A stretch of DNA of 64,000 nucleotides from Adiantum capillus-veneris (lineage: Eukaryota > Streptophyta > Polypodiopsida > Polypodiales > Pteridaceae), in contig CM043963.1 in assembly GCA_014529385.2 (NCBI GenBank), positions 108,540,912 through 108,604,911 on the forward strand, in the 5' to 3' direction. The notes beneath the pieces were generated by a model, which made no database searches, was not told the origin of the DNA, and worked only from the letters and a program-made list of their open reading frames with translations. Numbering within the stretch: the stretch's first letter is position 1; each line of letters starts with the position of its first letter. The position numbers and the translations under genes are program-made. Below, in pieces: positions 25,045 to 36,600 of the stretch.

Positions 25045-28000
25045 ATGAAACCCTCATTAATGATGGAGTCTCTCACTATCCAATCTTGGAATGTAAAGGG
25101 GTTCAAAACCCGTAAGAAGAGTACCCTATTCTGGGAGGAAGTAAAAAAGGAGAAGACAATCAACTGCTGGGCCATCCAGGAACACCACTTAGATGCCCAT
25201 AGCAAGAGAAATCAGGTGCTAGGAAAGAAACTGGTATTCTATGGAGAAGGAAGTAACGGTTTCAATGACGTCCTCAGCATTGTGGACAGAGAATTGGAGC
25301 CGAAGTTGGTTCTTAACCATCCATCCCGACAGAATCCCGGGGATTAGAATCAGATGTGAAGTGCATCCCTACACCATTGTGAATGTGTACGGCCCTTGCA
25401 ATGCAAAAGATAGAGCTAAACTATGGATGCATCTTAGAGATACTCCTATTGAAGGGGAGTGGCTGTTGGTTGGCGACTTTAATATGGTAGAAAAGAGCAG
25501 GGATAGAACAGGATCCTTCAATATGCTGACTGGCTCAGAAAGGTCTAAATGGCAAAGTTTGTGCGAAAAGTGGGCAATGATCGACTTATGGGAAGTTGGC
25601 CCATGGAACAGCACACCTGGTTTCACCTACACAAGCCTTTAGTATGCCCGCACTGCCTCCAGGTTGGACAGATGCTATTGCTCGCACCAAGCTGACTGGA
25701 TACCGGCGTTGATGGAGATGAAGATAGTCCCAACAAAAAGCCTTTCGGATCACATTCCTCTGCACATACATTTTAAGAAGAATAAAGAGGAGGAGCATAC
25801 CCCAAGAGGTGAGAAAAAACTGTTAGGAACAGGGGCACACCTATTCAAAGACCCTCTTTTCAGGAATATAACCAAGAAAGCACTGGGTAAGCTCAAAAAA
25901 GATGTCGGCCTCAACAAACAAAATGCGTGGGACCTCTTTGCTCGGAGCATCCAGAAAGCAATCAAAACCTCGGGCCCCCGAATCAAGAAAGTTAGGGAGG
26001 TACACCTTTTGCATCTTACAGCGGAGGTACGATTGCTTACCTTCATAAAAGCCAATGGGCATGCTATTGAGGAGGGCACAAACGATGGCTCGAAGCCAAA
26101 TCTAACCTTGCTAATGAGCAGTTAGAAGATATAAAAAAGGGTAGACTTCTCTCCAGGGAGACTTTTATTCAACCTGAAGCCTCCAATCAAGCTCAGTTTT
26201 TTAGGGCTTAAAAAATCAAGAAGAGCCGGGGCCACGTCTGCTCGCTCAATGATGAGAAAGGGACATCAGTTCATAACCAGGATGAAATGGCTGGTCTGAT
26301 GTTGAGCTATCTTAGTCAAATCGTTGTCCACGGCCGGAGACCCAGTCCCAAGAAGTGGAAGAAGCCAGAGGGATCTTACTTCAGAGTGTCAAGAAGGAAA
26401 TTTCCCGCTCAGAAGCTAATAGCTTGGAACGTGCATTCTCCGAAGACGAATGTTCACTAGCATTGCAAGCCCTTGGCAAGGAAAAGTCCCCTACTTGGGA
26501 TGGGATGACGGTGGAATGCTATAGAGAATTTCGGGATGATCTCAAGGCCCCAATCACAAGATTGGCCAATAAAGCCATGGTCAAAGTGTCGTTGGAGATA
26601 AGTGTAAAGAGAGGGCTTATCAAACCCATCCCAAAACAGATCTGCTGTTCTGAACTGAAACATTGGCGCCCTATAACGATGATGTCGGTGGCCTACAAAA
26701 TTATATCTAAAGCAGTAGCCCTCAGACTGGCCCCCTTACTAACCAAGATCATCTCTCCGCATCAACATGGGTTCATCAAAGGAAGGTCCATTTACGATAA
26801 CATCTTGGCAACAATGGTGGGCATCGAATACGCAACTGTCACAAAGCAGGAGTGCATTCTGCTATAGTTGGACCTGGACAAGGCTTATGACAGAATAACA
26901 TGGACATATATAGAAGCCGTCATGGAAGCTCTGGGCTTTGGGCCTCGCCTATGTCGGCTGGTACGTGTGATGGGGGCTGGAAGCCAGTCAGAGCTCCTAT
27001 TCAACGATAGAATTGTGGGCTCTTTTGAGGTCAAAAGGTCTATTAAGCAGGGATGCCCTCTGGTCCTCTACTTTTCGCCATAGGATCACATCCTCTAATC
27101 ACGACGCTCAAAGCTAGTGCGGAACGAGGGGAGTTGCAAGGCCTTGCCTTACCAGGAAATAGCCAACTTCTGGCAAAACTTTTTGTAGACGATTCGCTCC
27201 TCTTCTTGAAGGCGTGCCCCCAGGTCATCAGAAAAGCTCTAGAGATTGTACAAACATTCTCAGTAGCTTCAAGGTCCCAATGTAATATAGACAAGTCAAG
27301 GCTGATCTCCCTATCGGAAAATGACTCATTTTCAACCCTTCTATCTGGTCGGGGGAGATTGTCACAAAAGGGAATATCTTTAGACATCTGGGAGCCCCCT
27401 TGGGGGTGGACGTAACTCACAAGCAAAGATTTGAGTGGCTGCTTGAAAAAATCAAAACAAAAATGCGTAGGTGGGAGCATGCTCTTCTCCCATTCCCAAG
27501 TTGGATAAAAGTGATGAATGCCTTTACGATTCCTTATATTGCCTTCACTAGCCTGCTTCTCAAGATGGCCAAGTGTCACTGGAAAGAGTTCTTAAAACCA
27601 GTAAAAAGGTTTTTATGGAAAAGTAACACGAAATCATCCAGGCCATGGCAATGGGCCCGTTGGGAATCAGTTGCTCGATCGGGGAATCAAGGAGGCTTAG
27701 GAATTCTCAACCCTGTGGCCCATGTAGAATCTTGTTGCACCAAATTTGTTGTTTCCTTGGCTAAACAGGATCAAGTTTGGGCTGTCATGATCAAAGATAT
27801 GATAGAAGCAACTAAACTTGGCTCGAAGGGTGGGAAGTAGAGAGTGGTGGAGGTTCATGACAAACTGTTAGCCCCGACGTGGTCTACCTTAAGACTGGGG
27901 GCATCTCAGGAGAATTGATTAAAAAATGCAATAGAGTAGCAGGAGTCTTAAAGTGGGGGGAAGAAGCCAGATACTTCAAGAACTCCATTTTGCATTGGTC

Positions 28001-28920
28001 CCCCTGGCTTTCCAAAGTTGTAGATCCACCACAAACTCCCTATTGGATTGAGACAGCCAGGAAGCTAAATAATAAGGGTCTGAAGCAACTTGGGAACTTC
28101 TGGGACAGTGGCAACAAGAGTTGGAAAACCATTGACCTTATGGTTACCCAGTACCAACTTAATAGCTTGGAGGTCTTGCTTGTCCACAAAGTGATGAAAG
28201 AGCTTGACAATCTAGTGATGCCAATCTGTGATTCAGAGTTGGAATGGAATGCCTAGAAATGGCCCGGAAGCAGTCTCTTGTGGAAACCCCATACTAAAAG
28301 CATTTATCAGACAATGATGCAAAAGAAGAATTGGTCTAGCCCCCTTAACAAGCTATGAAAAAAGCAATGGCAGGAGGAAAGGTGGGAGCATGTAATGGAG
28401 AACATATGGAAGCCAAAGGTTCTACCGCACATGAAGGTTTTCTTCTGGAAGGTTATTTGGGGTGCTCTACCGACGGGGGTGAAGATTCAAGAGAGAGGGA
28501 TTGGGTCAAATCGATGCTTGGGGTGCAGGTTGGCTAGTGAAGATCTGGCCCACCTATTCATGGACTGCCCAACTATCAAAGGCCTTGCAGGAAAAATATG
28601 CAAGTGGGTCTAAAGAACATGGAAAATTAGTTTTTTCAAGACTGACCTATTCCTTGGAGGTAAGGATTCAGGTAGTTCTGCACTCCTCATCAGCACTCAG
28701 ATCGTCAGATACTTCTTCTTAGATAATGTATGGCAGACAAGGAACCGTCGTGTGCTTGAAGGAGGTTTTGAGGTGGCAAGCTTCGCAGAAATTATAAAAG
28801 AAAGCAAAGTGCTAATATGGACACTCGGATGCAAGCAACACTCGGAGGATTGGTCTAGGACTGCTTGTGCCTTGTTGTCAGCAGATGGAATGCCTAAGAT
28901 GGGGAAAAATCTTGGCCATC
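25045..28920 (+). pseudogene. LINE-1 ORF2: endonuclease, RT, zf-RVT, broken
   Basis: The APE-type endonuclease starts at QSWNVKGFKT (about 25080), has QEHHL and GDFN, and ends at SLSDH (about 25750). A 1-base shift lies near 25333 and TAG at 25640. RT starts at about 26355 (SPTWDGM, HWRPI, GFIKGRSI, LDLDKAYD), with TAG at 26865 replacing a Gln codon and a shift near 27060. The catalytic box is FVDD at 27182-27193, where FADD is usual. The zf-RVT region (MKVFFWKVIWGALPTG, CLGCRLASEDLAHLF, DCP) lies at 28430-28575. The C-terminus runs to about 28920. A poly-G run at 24991-25007 precedes the ORF. Confidence 0.88.
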
Positions 28921-29097
28921 GGTAAATAAAAGATCTCAGAATGACAAGATTATGGACCTTGTGTATCAAGGATGAGGGGGTGGGTTGGTAGGGGTGGCTG
29001 CCCTGATAGCCGATGTAGTTATGGTCCTTGGATGTTGTCATGGCTTAACATGAGCATGACAAGACCTTGAAATTTTTTGGGCTGATCAATATAATTC

Positions 29098-29113
29098 ACT
29101 CACAATTGTGAGT
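29098..29113 (+). other. LINE 3' terminal palindrome
   Basis: ACTCACAATTGTGAGT, a perfect 16-bp palindrome just before the LINE-1 tail. The same element ends the LINE copies at 33197, 41719, 54937 and 63204, and one base off at 51330. Confidence 0.85.
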
Positions 29114-29135
29114 TTTGCTATAAAAAATATTTTTT

Positions 29136-29280
29136 TTTTCAAAATTCCCAAAACACCTCTAGATTAAATATTTTGAAAATACCCTCAAGATTTTCTCATA
29201 AATTTCCAAAATACCCTTCAAATTTTTCAAAATTCTCAAACCACCTCTAGTTGTGAGATTAAATATTTTTAAAAATAAAA
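29136..29280 (+). repeat. AT-rich short tandem repeat, LINE-1 target
   Basis: About 1.5 copies of a roughly 90-bp unit with TTTTTCAAAATTC, CACCTCTAG, ATTAAATATTTT and CCCTCAAGATTTTCTCATAAA. Part of another copy lies left of LINE-1 (22545-22603). Confidence 0.7.
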
Positions 29281-29725
29281 AAATTATAGATGAATTGCCT
29301 CAATTTAAAAATATTTTATGCTATGGTTTATTGAAGCAATTGGTAAATACTTCTTCCTTTCACTCTTTGTTCTGCCGCCGCCCACTAGACGGCGGAAAAA
29401 TCACTTTTTCTTCCACCCTCTATGTGAACAAATGGGTGACGAAAGTGTGCATTCCATAACTCTTCCACCCGGAAAGTCAGTTTTTGGAGCGTTTCTTTCG
29501 TCTCCTCGATGTGAACCCACCGTTAGCCATTTTGGTTAACTGGGAGGCCTCGCGATTTCATCACTTGTTAACCGAGAGAACACTTTTGGGTGAACGAAAA
29601 AAATTTAAATATTCTTTATAAGGGATGAGTATAGCACAACATTGCAATTTGCAACGTCTTTCTTGAATTGAGTCTCTCTCTCTATCTCTCTCGAGCAGCG
29701 CAAGAAGCAAACTGCATCAACCTGG
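29281..29725. other. Spacer, nothing recognised
   Basis: AT-rich then mixed sequence up to the CT array at 29730. No domain, TIR or RNA gene seen. Confidence 0.6.
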
Positions 29726-29726
29726 T

Positions 29727-29729
<3 letters not shown>

Positions 29730-29809
<80 letters not shown>
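29730..29809. repeat. Compound (CT)n-(CA)n microsatellite
   Basis: About 21 CT units running into about 18 CA units. Another CT array is at 29844-29881. Confidence 0.96.
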
Positions 29810-29811
<2 letters not shown>

Positions 29812-29840
29812 GACTATCCCATCTCTGTCTCTTCTTTTAC

Positions 29841-29884
<44 letters not shown>

Positions 29885-29917
29885 AACACATGCTGTCTCG
29901 CCTCTCTCGACGTGAGC

Positions 29918-30233
29918 ATGCAAGCAGAGAGAAGAGGAAGTGCGCCAGCAACACTGAATGAAGAAGAAGGGGTTGATGGGCCCAGCTGCCCGAAGGGAGA
30001 GCTGCGAGCTGCCCGAAGGCTTCTTTCCATCAAGTCGCGCCTAAAGCATCACCATCACCATGCAGAGCTTAATACAGTCGATGCAGAACGCGCCATGCCT
30101 TGGATGGATAGCTTCTGCAGATATTCCCTTGGAGGCATGACGATGATGCAGGATGACGATGATCGCTTGCCCCCCAAACTGGTTTTCCAGGTCGTGGAGA
30201 CTCTATACCGCGACCACCCTGGTGCCGTGTGGC
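29918..30233 (+). CDS. Unrecognised GC-rich ORF segment
   Basis: Open from ATG 29918 into the CT array at 30243, with no stop and unusually GC-rich codons for this window. It encodes an acidic start, five His in a row, then MPWMDSFCRYSLGGM and a DDDD stretch, ending PKLVFQVVETLYRDHPGAVW. No domain recognised. A donor-like GCGG/GTACTC occurs at about 30235. It could be an exon of an unknown gene cut by microsatellites, or a chance frame in a GC-rich duplication. Confidence 0.25.
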
Positions 30234-30240
30234 GGGTACT

Positions 30241-30242
<2 letters not shown>

Positions 30243-30297
<55 letters not shown>
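30243..30297. repeat. Compound (CT)n-(CA)n microsatellite
   Basis: About 19 CT then 8 CA units, directly upstream of direct repeat 3b. Confidence 0.95.
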
Positions 30298-30354
30298 ATG
30301 GAAAGCGCGCGCTCACACATCAGTGTTCGGGAAAAATCATTTTTTTCAAACATT

Positions 30355-30530
30355 CAAATTCTTTTCCTTGATTTTGTCAAGAAATTTCAAAAAATTAGGT
30401 TACTTTTCCAGTTTTAACGCTATTTTTCTCTATATTTGGGGCTGAATTTTTCCTTTTCCCCTTGCCTTCAACCGACACTTTTGAAATTGAAAACGGCACG
30501 ATATTAAGCTGAGATACATTTTTCTCAAAC
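30355..30530 (+). repeat. Direct repeat 3b
   Basis: Second copy of 20726-20910. A small CA/GA array follows at 30553-30586. Confidence 0.8.
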
Positions 30531-30589
30531 ACTATCACACATACAAATTGCACACACCCACACACACACAGAGAGAGAGAGAGAGCATA

Positions 30590-32040
30590 AAAAATGTTGA
30601 AACAATTAAGGCGGTTTAGCTATGATTGAAGAGAGTTCAAACTGTGTTGAGCACCACCGCTCCCCCGCCCCAAGGACCTCATGTTTTTTGCAGTAAAAAG
30701 AATTACATAGGAAGCCATGCTCAACATGAGCCATGACGTTAAACAGACTTGACTTAGACATCCATAACCAAAAGACCATACCCCATTACAATTCATCCAA
30801 ACACAAGACATGGAATCCGATAGGTCTGGCACCCCAATGAAACCCCCCTCAAGATCTCCATGTAGCCTATCCATGTGGCAATGAACATCGTCTATTGCCG
30901 TGGCTTGCCTTTCCTAAAGCCTATTCATCATGAAAGGGTGAACTATTCCTATCATGTGATCATGTGCGCATTATCTTGTCCTATCATGTGATCATGTGCG
31001 CATTATCTTGGGAGACTGTTTTTGGTTCTACTGACATGGGTGGATAGTCACTTGTGGATATTCCAGCTTTCTTAGCTTTATCTATTATTAAGTATTGCTT
31101 TTGATGACTTTTGTGTGGGTTCAGTGTACTGTGCAAGAGGTGGCTGCATGTAGTGACACCCGCACATGCAGTTTTGGTTATGGCTTCCAAAAGCTACATG
31201 CATCGAGCACTTATGAATTGTTCGTCTTTCTCATATGTCCCTCATGGCTATATTGTCTTTGCATGAGGTTGGTTGTCCATTTTTTTCCTGCAATATATCG
31301 TCTTCCTATCTCTGAAGGTCACTATGTATAAATTGTGTATATCGTGTGCATTCAAAGAGTATTTATACAACTTTTTATTTGCGAATTTTTTGATAAATAA
31401 AATACACCTTTTTCTTGTTCAGTATGTAATTTTTGTTCCCAAGTCTATTTTACAGTACCCTTGTGCATGTGAAATGCAAAAAAAAGAAAAACCCTTCTAT
31501 TGTACTCAATGCTGTTCAAAACCAAAACGTGGTTGCCTCTAGGTACTAGGGATAAATTTTGCAATAGCCTTGGTACTCAAAGACATCAACGACTTTGTTT
31601 TGAATCAACATTCTTGTTGATGTTTCATTACACCTGCTTAGAGTAATTCAAAATGCCTCTTAAGTTGTGTTCAATTGATTGTCCATACATTGTTGGCAAG
31701 AACAGCTCCAACACTCCCCCTTAAGGCATATCTGCATATAAGGGAGATGTATATCGATTAAGATAATTGCACAGTGGTGTTAAAACGTCGCAACATGCGC
31801 TTTATATGTTCAATGAGGCGCTTTCTGATTTTTGTACACTTTACCTTGCCTGATGATACTTATGAGGAGCTATTTGTAAAAAAATGGTGTTGTCTTCAAA
31901 TTTGCAATCTTATGGTGCTGTTTTTTTTCTGTGCTATATGTGTGATGCCTAGGTTGAGTCTACAGTTAACAAGTGGCCATGTTCTCGGCATACTAAAATA
32001 TTTTGGACTACACATACCTCTAATTTTCATGCATGGATAA
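30590..32040. other. Spacer, no gene recognised
   Basis: Holds a possible minus-strand LINE 3' region at about 30680-30900: ATGAGCCATGAC beside TTTTGCAGTAAAAAG, resembling 58065-58150. A 32-bp tandem pair follows at 30947-31010. The rest is AT-rich with short, unconvincing frames. Confidence 0.5.
30947..31010 (+). repeat. 32-bp tandem duplication
   Basis: Two copies (30947-30978, 30979-31010) of a unit starting TCCTATCATGTGATCATG. Confidence 0.9.
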
Positions 32041-32043
32041 GAA

Positions 32044-32315
32044 CACAAGAAGTTTTGAATAAATTCTCACAATAATTCCCACATTGTGACTTACCTCAAC
32101 ATCACGAGTTTATGTGAGGGAGGCACCATATACCTAGATGGGAACGATTGGGGGCAAGGGACCGCCGGCCCGGTGGGGGGGCCGGTGGTCCCCTGTCCCA
32201 GTCGTACCTAGCTAGGTATGCGGTGCCTCTCGAGTAGAAGCTCATGATGTTATGCATTGTATGAAAAACATTGAAAATGTTTTCCTACATGAGAAAATTT
32301 CTAAATCTTCTTGTG
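32044..32315 (+). mobile_element. Foldback CACTA-like MITE, copy 1
   Basis: Terminal inverted repeats CACAAGAAG...CTTCTTGTG and a perfect 3-bp TSD, GAA (32041-32043, 32316-32318). The interior is a long, very GC-rich hairpin: ACATCATGAG... GAGGCACC ... CCTAGC and its complement, around a GGCCGG-type loop. There is no ORF. 5'-CAC ends with 3-bp TSDs fit the CACTA (En/Spm) superfamily. It is mobile only if a transposase is supplied elsewhere. Confidence 0.88.
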
Positions 32316-32318
32316 GAA

Positions 32319-32967
32319 GATGGGAGTGTTTTTTCTTTGAGATAAATTAATGCAACAAGGCACAAAGACAGAGAGAGTGAAGATCCTTGCTGTAAAAGCA
32401 AGAATTAAACAGACCTTGCTCACAAACAGAGAGCCCAAACAAAGGTCAAATCCTAAAATAGATAGAAATATATTAACACTCTAAAGACAAAGCTAACCAA
32501 AGAAGAAAGTTTCTTGTTTCATGTTATCATGAGCATGTTTCTATAAATGGTAATTTGTGGGATTCCCACATATTCTAGCTTTCACATAGAGAAGGGCCAG
32601 GTGTAGTCACTAGTGAAACATAGAGAAGGACCAAGTGTAGTGAAATACTCTAAAATTTTAATTTTGGACTGCATAGGGCCGTAGTAAAGGGTTGCATTTT
32701 GGGTGCGATTATGGATCATTGGATAAAGTTTGTTAATTAGTGCCGCATGGCAACAAACTTTCTTTTTTACTATTTAGTGTTGCTTTTGTGAGAGGGTGTT
32801 AACATTTTTATACCCCTCTCTATAAAAAGGGGCATTGAATACTCTGTCACACGCAAACTTTCTTATTCCTTTTCACCTTTCATTTTCTTTAGTTTGCTAC
32901 AATTCTTCCAAGTGTTTTTCAGTCATTATATTTTAAGCTTTTTAAATATATTGTAGTTCATTGTTAC
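32319..32967 (+). repeat. Dispersed AT-rich repeat, related to 45790-46860
   Basis: The blocks GGACTGCATAGG, ATTTTGGGTGC, CATTGGATAAAG and CAAACTTTCTTTTTTA recur in order at about 45810-45920, and GTTCATTGTTAC recurs at 46797-46814. Family unknown; no ORF. Confidence 0.55.
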
Positions 32968-33219
32968 GCCTTGCTGTCAGCAAATGGAATGCCTAGGATG
33001 GGGGCAAATCTTGGCCATCGGTAAATAAAAGATCTCAGAATGGCAAGAGTATGGACCTTGTATACCTAAGATGAGGAGGTGGGTTGGTAGGGGTGGCTGC
33101 CCTGATAGCTGATGTAATTATGATCCTTGAATGACATCATGGTTAAACATGAGCATGACAAGACCTTGTAATTTTTTGGGCTGCTCAATATAATTCACTC
33201 ACAATTGTGAGTTTTGCTT
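32968..33219 (+). mobile_element. 5'-truncated LINE 3' end
   Basis: Matches LINE-1 from about 28870 to the terminal palindrome (33197-33212) and ends GCTTTAAAAAAC. It contains only the ORF2 tail and 3' UTR. A convincing TSD was not found. A related uninserted sequence exists near 46814. Confidence 0.85.
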
Positions 33220-33335
33220 TAAAAAACAAAAACATAATATTTTATTACGATAACAAATGTTTTAAAATATTAGTGTTGCTTTCTTGTTTTTTCACTCAAA
33301 GTAACAACTTATTATTAAATTCCTCTCAATAGTCC

Positions 33336-33560
33336 TATTGGAATTAGGGTTGCAGAGACACACACAGCTTGGAGAAGACGAAGGAAGCTCAAGTCACACA
33401 ATAGAGAGTGTATTACTTAGTGTGCAATGGAAAGATAGATAGCCCTAGAGTGATGGGCGTATATACAATGCTCGGGAGAAAAAACCTCCTAAAGAGGGAA
33501 AAAATGCCCCGGCGGTCCTAGTGTGTTCACACACATCACTACCACATGTATATGGTAACA
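33336..33560 (-). repeat. Copia-2 3' LTR
   Basis: Left-hand LTR in window orientation. It follows the polypurine tract in the element's own direction. Confidence 0.93.
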
Positions 33561-33635
33561 AATCCCCCTTGGAGTGATACGGTGAACGAGAGTTGGCACA
33601 TGAGTAAAGGGAAGTGCCATGCCCTGAGGACATGA

Positions 33636-36600
33636 TCAGTCCACAAAGGGGAGTAAGCCCAAAGCTTTGTGGAAAGCTTCAAGCTTCTCACGAGACAATG
33701 CCTTTGTGAAAAGATCTGCAAGGTTGTCCTGTGTTGGCACATAAGCCAAGCTGATCTCTCCTGCTAAGAGCCTCTCCCTGACATAATGGTAATGCACCTC
33801 AATGTGCTTTGTGCGAGCATGAAAAACTGGGTTCCTCGCAACTGCCAATGCGCTTTGACTGTCAATGTAGATAGTGTTGGCAGTGTCCTGTCCAACACCC
33901 AAATCAGCCATAAGGCGTCTGAGCCATACACACTCAACCGTAGCTGTGAACACTGCCCTGTACTCAGCCTCACAACTCGAAGTGGCCATAGTAGGTTGCT
34001 TCTTGCTCAACCATGATATACATGAACTGCCAAGCATGAAACAAAAACCACTTGTGGACACTCGCGTGTCAAAACAACCAGCCCAATCTGAGTCCGAAAA
34101 AGCATGTAAGTCTGGCGGCAATGATCCCCCCTTGGGATAAAACAAGCCAAGATGTAAAGTGCCACTAAGGTAGCGGAAAATCCTCTTGACAGCCTGCCAA
34201 TGCTTAGACCCTGGGTTGCATAAATCTGCTGACCTATGAGATTGCAAATTGAATATCCGGCCTCGTGTTGCATACATAAATGAGGCAGCCAACAATAGTT
34301 TGGTAAAGAGTGACATTAGCAGGATCGCCAGCTTCAAACCTATTTCCATGGGAGTGACAATAGGTTTGCAATGCTCAAGTCCAAACTTACATAGCAATGT
34401 CTCTATGTAACTTTTCTGACACAAGGCAATACCACCATCACACTGCTTAAACTGTATACCCAAGTAATGATGCAACAGCCCCAAATCTTTCATTTTGAAA
34501 GTAGCATTCAAACCAGCCTTAAATTCAGCAATATATCTCTCGTTTGGTCCAATGATCTGGAAATCATCAACATAAAGAACCACAATGAGAAGTACATCAC
34601 CCTCACGCTTTACATACAATGTGCTTTCTGTTGGACTGTTACAAAAGCCTCGTTTAACCAAATGAGTGTCAGCTTTCTCATACCAAGCATGAGGAGATTG
34701 CTTCAACCCATACAAAGCCTTGTTACATTTGCACACTTTGTCCTCTTTTCCTTTTATGACAAAACCGCGAGGCTGTGTTACATAAACTTCCTCAAATATG
34801 TCACCATTCAAGAAAGCAGTAACAATGTATGATTGATGTACATCCCAACCAAAAAGAGCTGCCAATGCACATAGAAAACGCACGTTAGTCATACGACAAG
34901 TGGGAGTAAACGTCTCTTCATAATCTATGCCTTTTTGCTATGCATAACCCTTTGCAACAAGTCGAGCCTTATGGCGATCAATCTCACCATCCGGCTTGCG
35001 TTTCAACTTGTAAACCCACTTTGTACCAATGGCCTTTTTGCCAAGAGGCAAATCACATAAAGTCCATGTGTCATTTTCTATGAGTGCATCATATTCTGAT
35101 TGCATGGCAGCCATCCAATTTTCTGAATTCTGTGCTTCATCAAAAGACAGAGGCTCCTCAACATCATGTAAGCTAGACACAACCAAAGCATAACAATCTG
35201 ATGCATAAGATGCATGGCGAGAGCGTGAACGAGTACGACTAGACAAAGGTGCATCCAATTTACTGTCACGCAAAGTGTGCACCAGCCATTTTGGCATACC
35301 TCTAGCCTGCTCATTTTCAGCCCTTTCGTCATCAAGTACATCATGTACATCTGCATCAGTAATAGGCTAATCTAGAACATTTTCAGAAACCCCCATAGGC
35401 TATACATTTACCTCATTGGAACTTACATTCGTATTTCCACCACTGAAAAGAGGCAACAAAGTGTCATAAATGGCCTGTGAGCTTACATTACCGTCTCTAG
35501 TACATGACAGCAAGGGCTGAACAGAATCTTCCACAAACACTACATTTCGAGAAACCAGAATATGTTTTGTTTGCGGATGATACAACCTGTAACCTTTGCT
35601 TTCAGCACTATAACCAACAAAAATACATTTGACAGCCTTATCATCCAATTGTCTACGTTGCACTTGTGGCACCAAAGCATATGCCAAACAACCAAAAACA
35701 CGCATGCGCTCAATAGAAGGCTTTCGATCATGCCATGCTTCATATGGAGTAATAGACTACAAAGCTTTCGTAGGACACCTGTTTAGTACATAAGTGGCAC
35801 ACATGATGGCCTCAAGCCAAAAAGAATGCGGCAAAGCTTGACTTTTGACCATACATCGTGCCATTTCCGTTAGTGACCTGTTTTTCCTCTCAGCAACACC
35901 ATTTTGCTGAGGTGTATAAGGCACTGTACATTGGTGTTTTATCCCATGACTCACCAGAAATGCATTAAATTCATGAGACATATACTCCCCACCTCGATCG
36001 GAATGGAGGGTGTCCATAGTACATTTCAAGACATTTTCAGCCATAGCCAGAAATTGTTTGAAGCGCATAAAAACTTCGAACTTCGCTTTAAGCGGAAATA
36101 CCCATGCATGCTTGGAGTAATCATCAATGAAATTCACGAAGTACAGGTAACTTCCCAAGGATAGAGTTTGCATGGGCCCAGAAACATCACTATGCACAAG
36201 CTGCAACCTACATGTGGCCCGAACTGAACCATCCTTTGGAAACTTAGAACGCTGCATCTTACCCAAAATACAGCCTTCACAAACATGTTTGACATGTGCT
36301 TCAAGAGGTGGCAAAGAAGCAACCATATCAGATTTCTGTAAACGCAGCAAACTGCCAAAATTCAGACGACCAAAACGTGCATGCCAAAGTTTTGTATCTG
36401 AAATAGCCCTTGAATCTGCAACAGCATTTGCAAAGTTTTTTCCACACTTGTCATACAAAGTGAGCTTATACAGCCCACGGCACAAAAGGCCAGATGCAAC
36501 AATTTCATCACCAAAACTGAGATCATGAACTGTACATCTGTCATCCACAAATTTGACTACAAGTCCAAGTCTAGCAAGTGTGGATACAGACAAGAGATTC

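Larger units (their letters stand above)
22604..29134 (+). mobile_element. LINE-1: full-length plant L1-type LINE, defective
   Basis: About 6.5 kb with a GC-richer 5' region (22604-23324), ORF1, ORF2 and a 3' UTR ending in the palindrome ACTCACAATTGTGAGT (29098-29113) and an A/T-rich tail. It is flanked by a 14-bp direct repeat, TTTTTCAAAATTCC, at 22590-22603 and 29135-29148, which I take as the TSD. DNA on both sides belongs to the same AT-rich short repeat, so the empty site can be inferred. Both ORFs carry stops and frameshifts. The 3' end recurs at 32968-33219 and, inverted, at 54914-55174. Confidence 0.85.

Noticed and set aside
27043-27579. 178-codon minus-strand frame
   Set aside because: Antisense shadow of the LINE-1 RT domain.
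31774-32040. 88-codon frame
   Set aside because: Hydrophobic, AT-driven composition with no domain or splice context.
32044-32315. GC-rich hairpin considered as a transcription terminator or riboswitch
   Set aside because: The same hairpin recurs in five copies with terminal repeats and TSDs, so it is a transposon.
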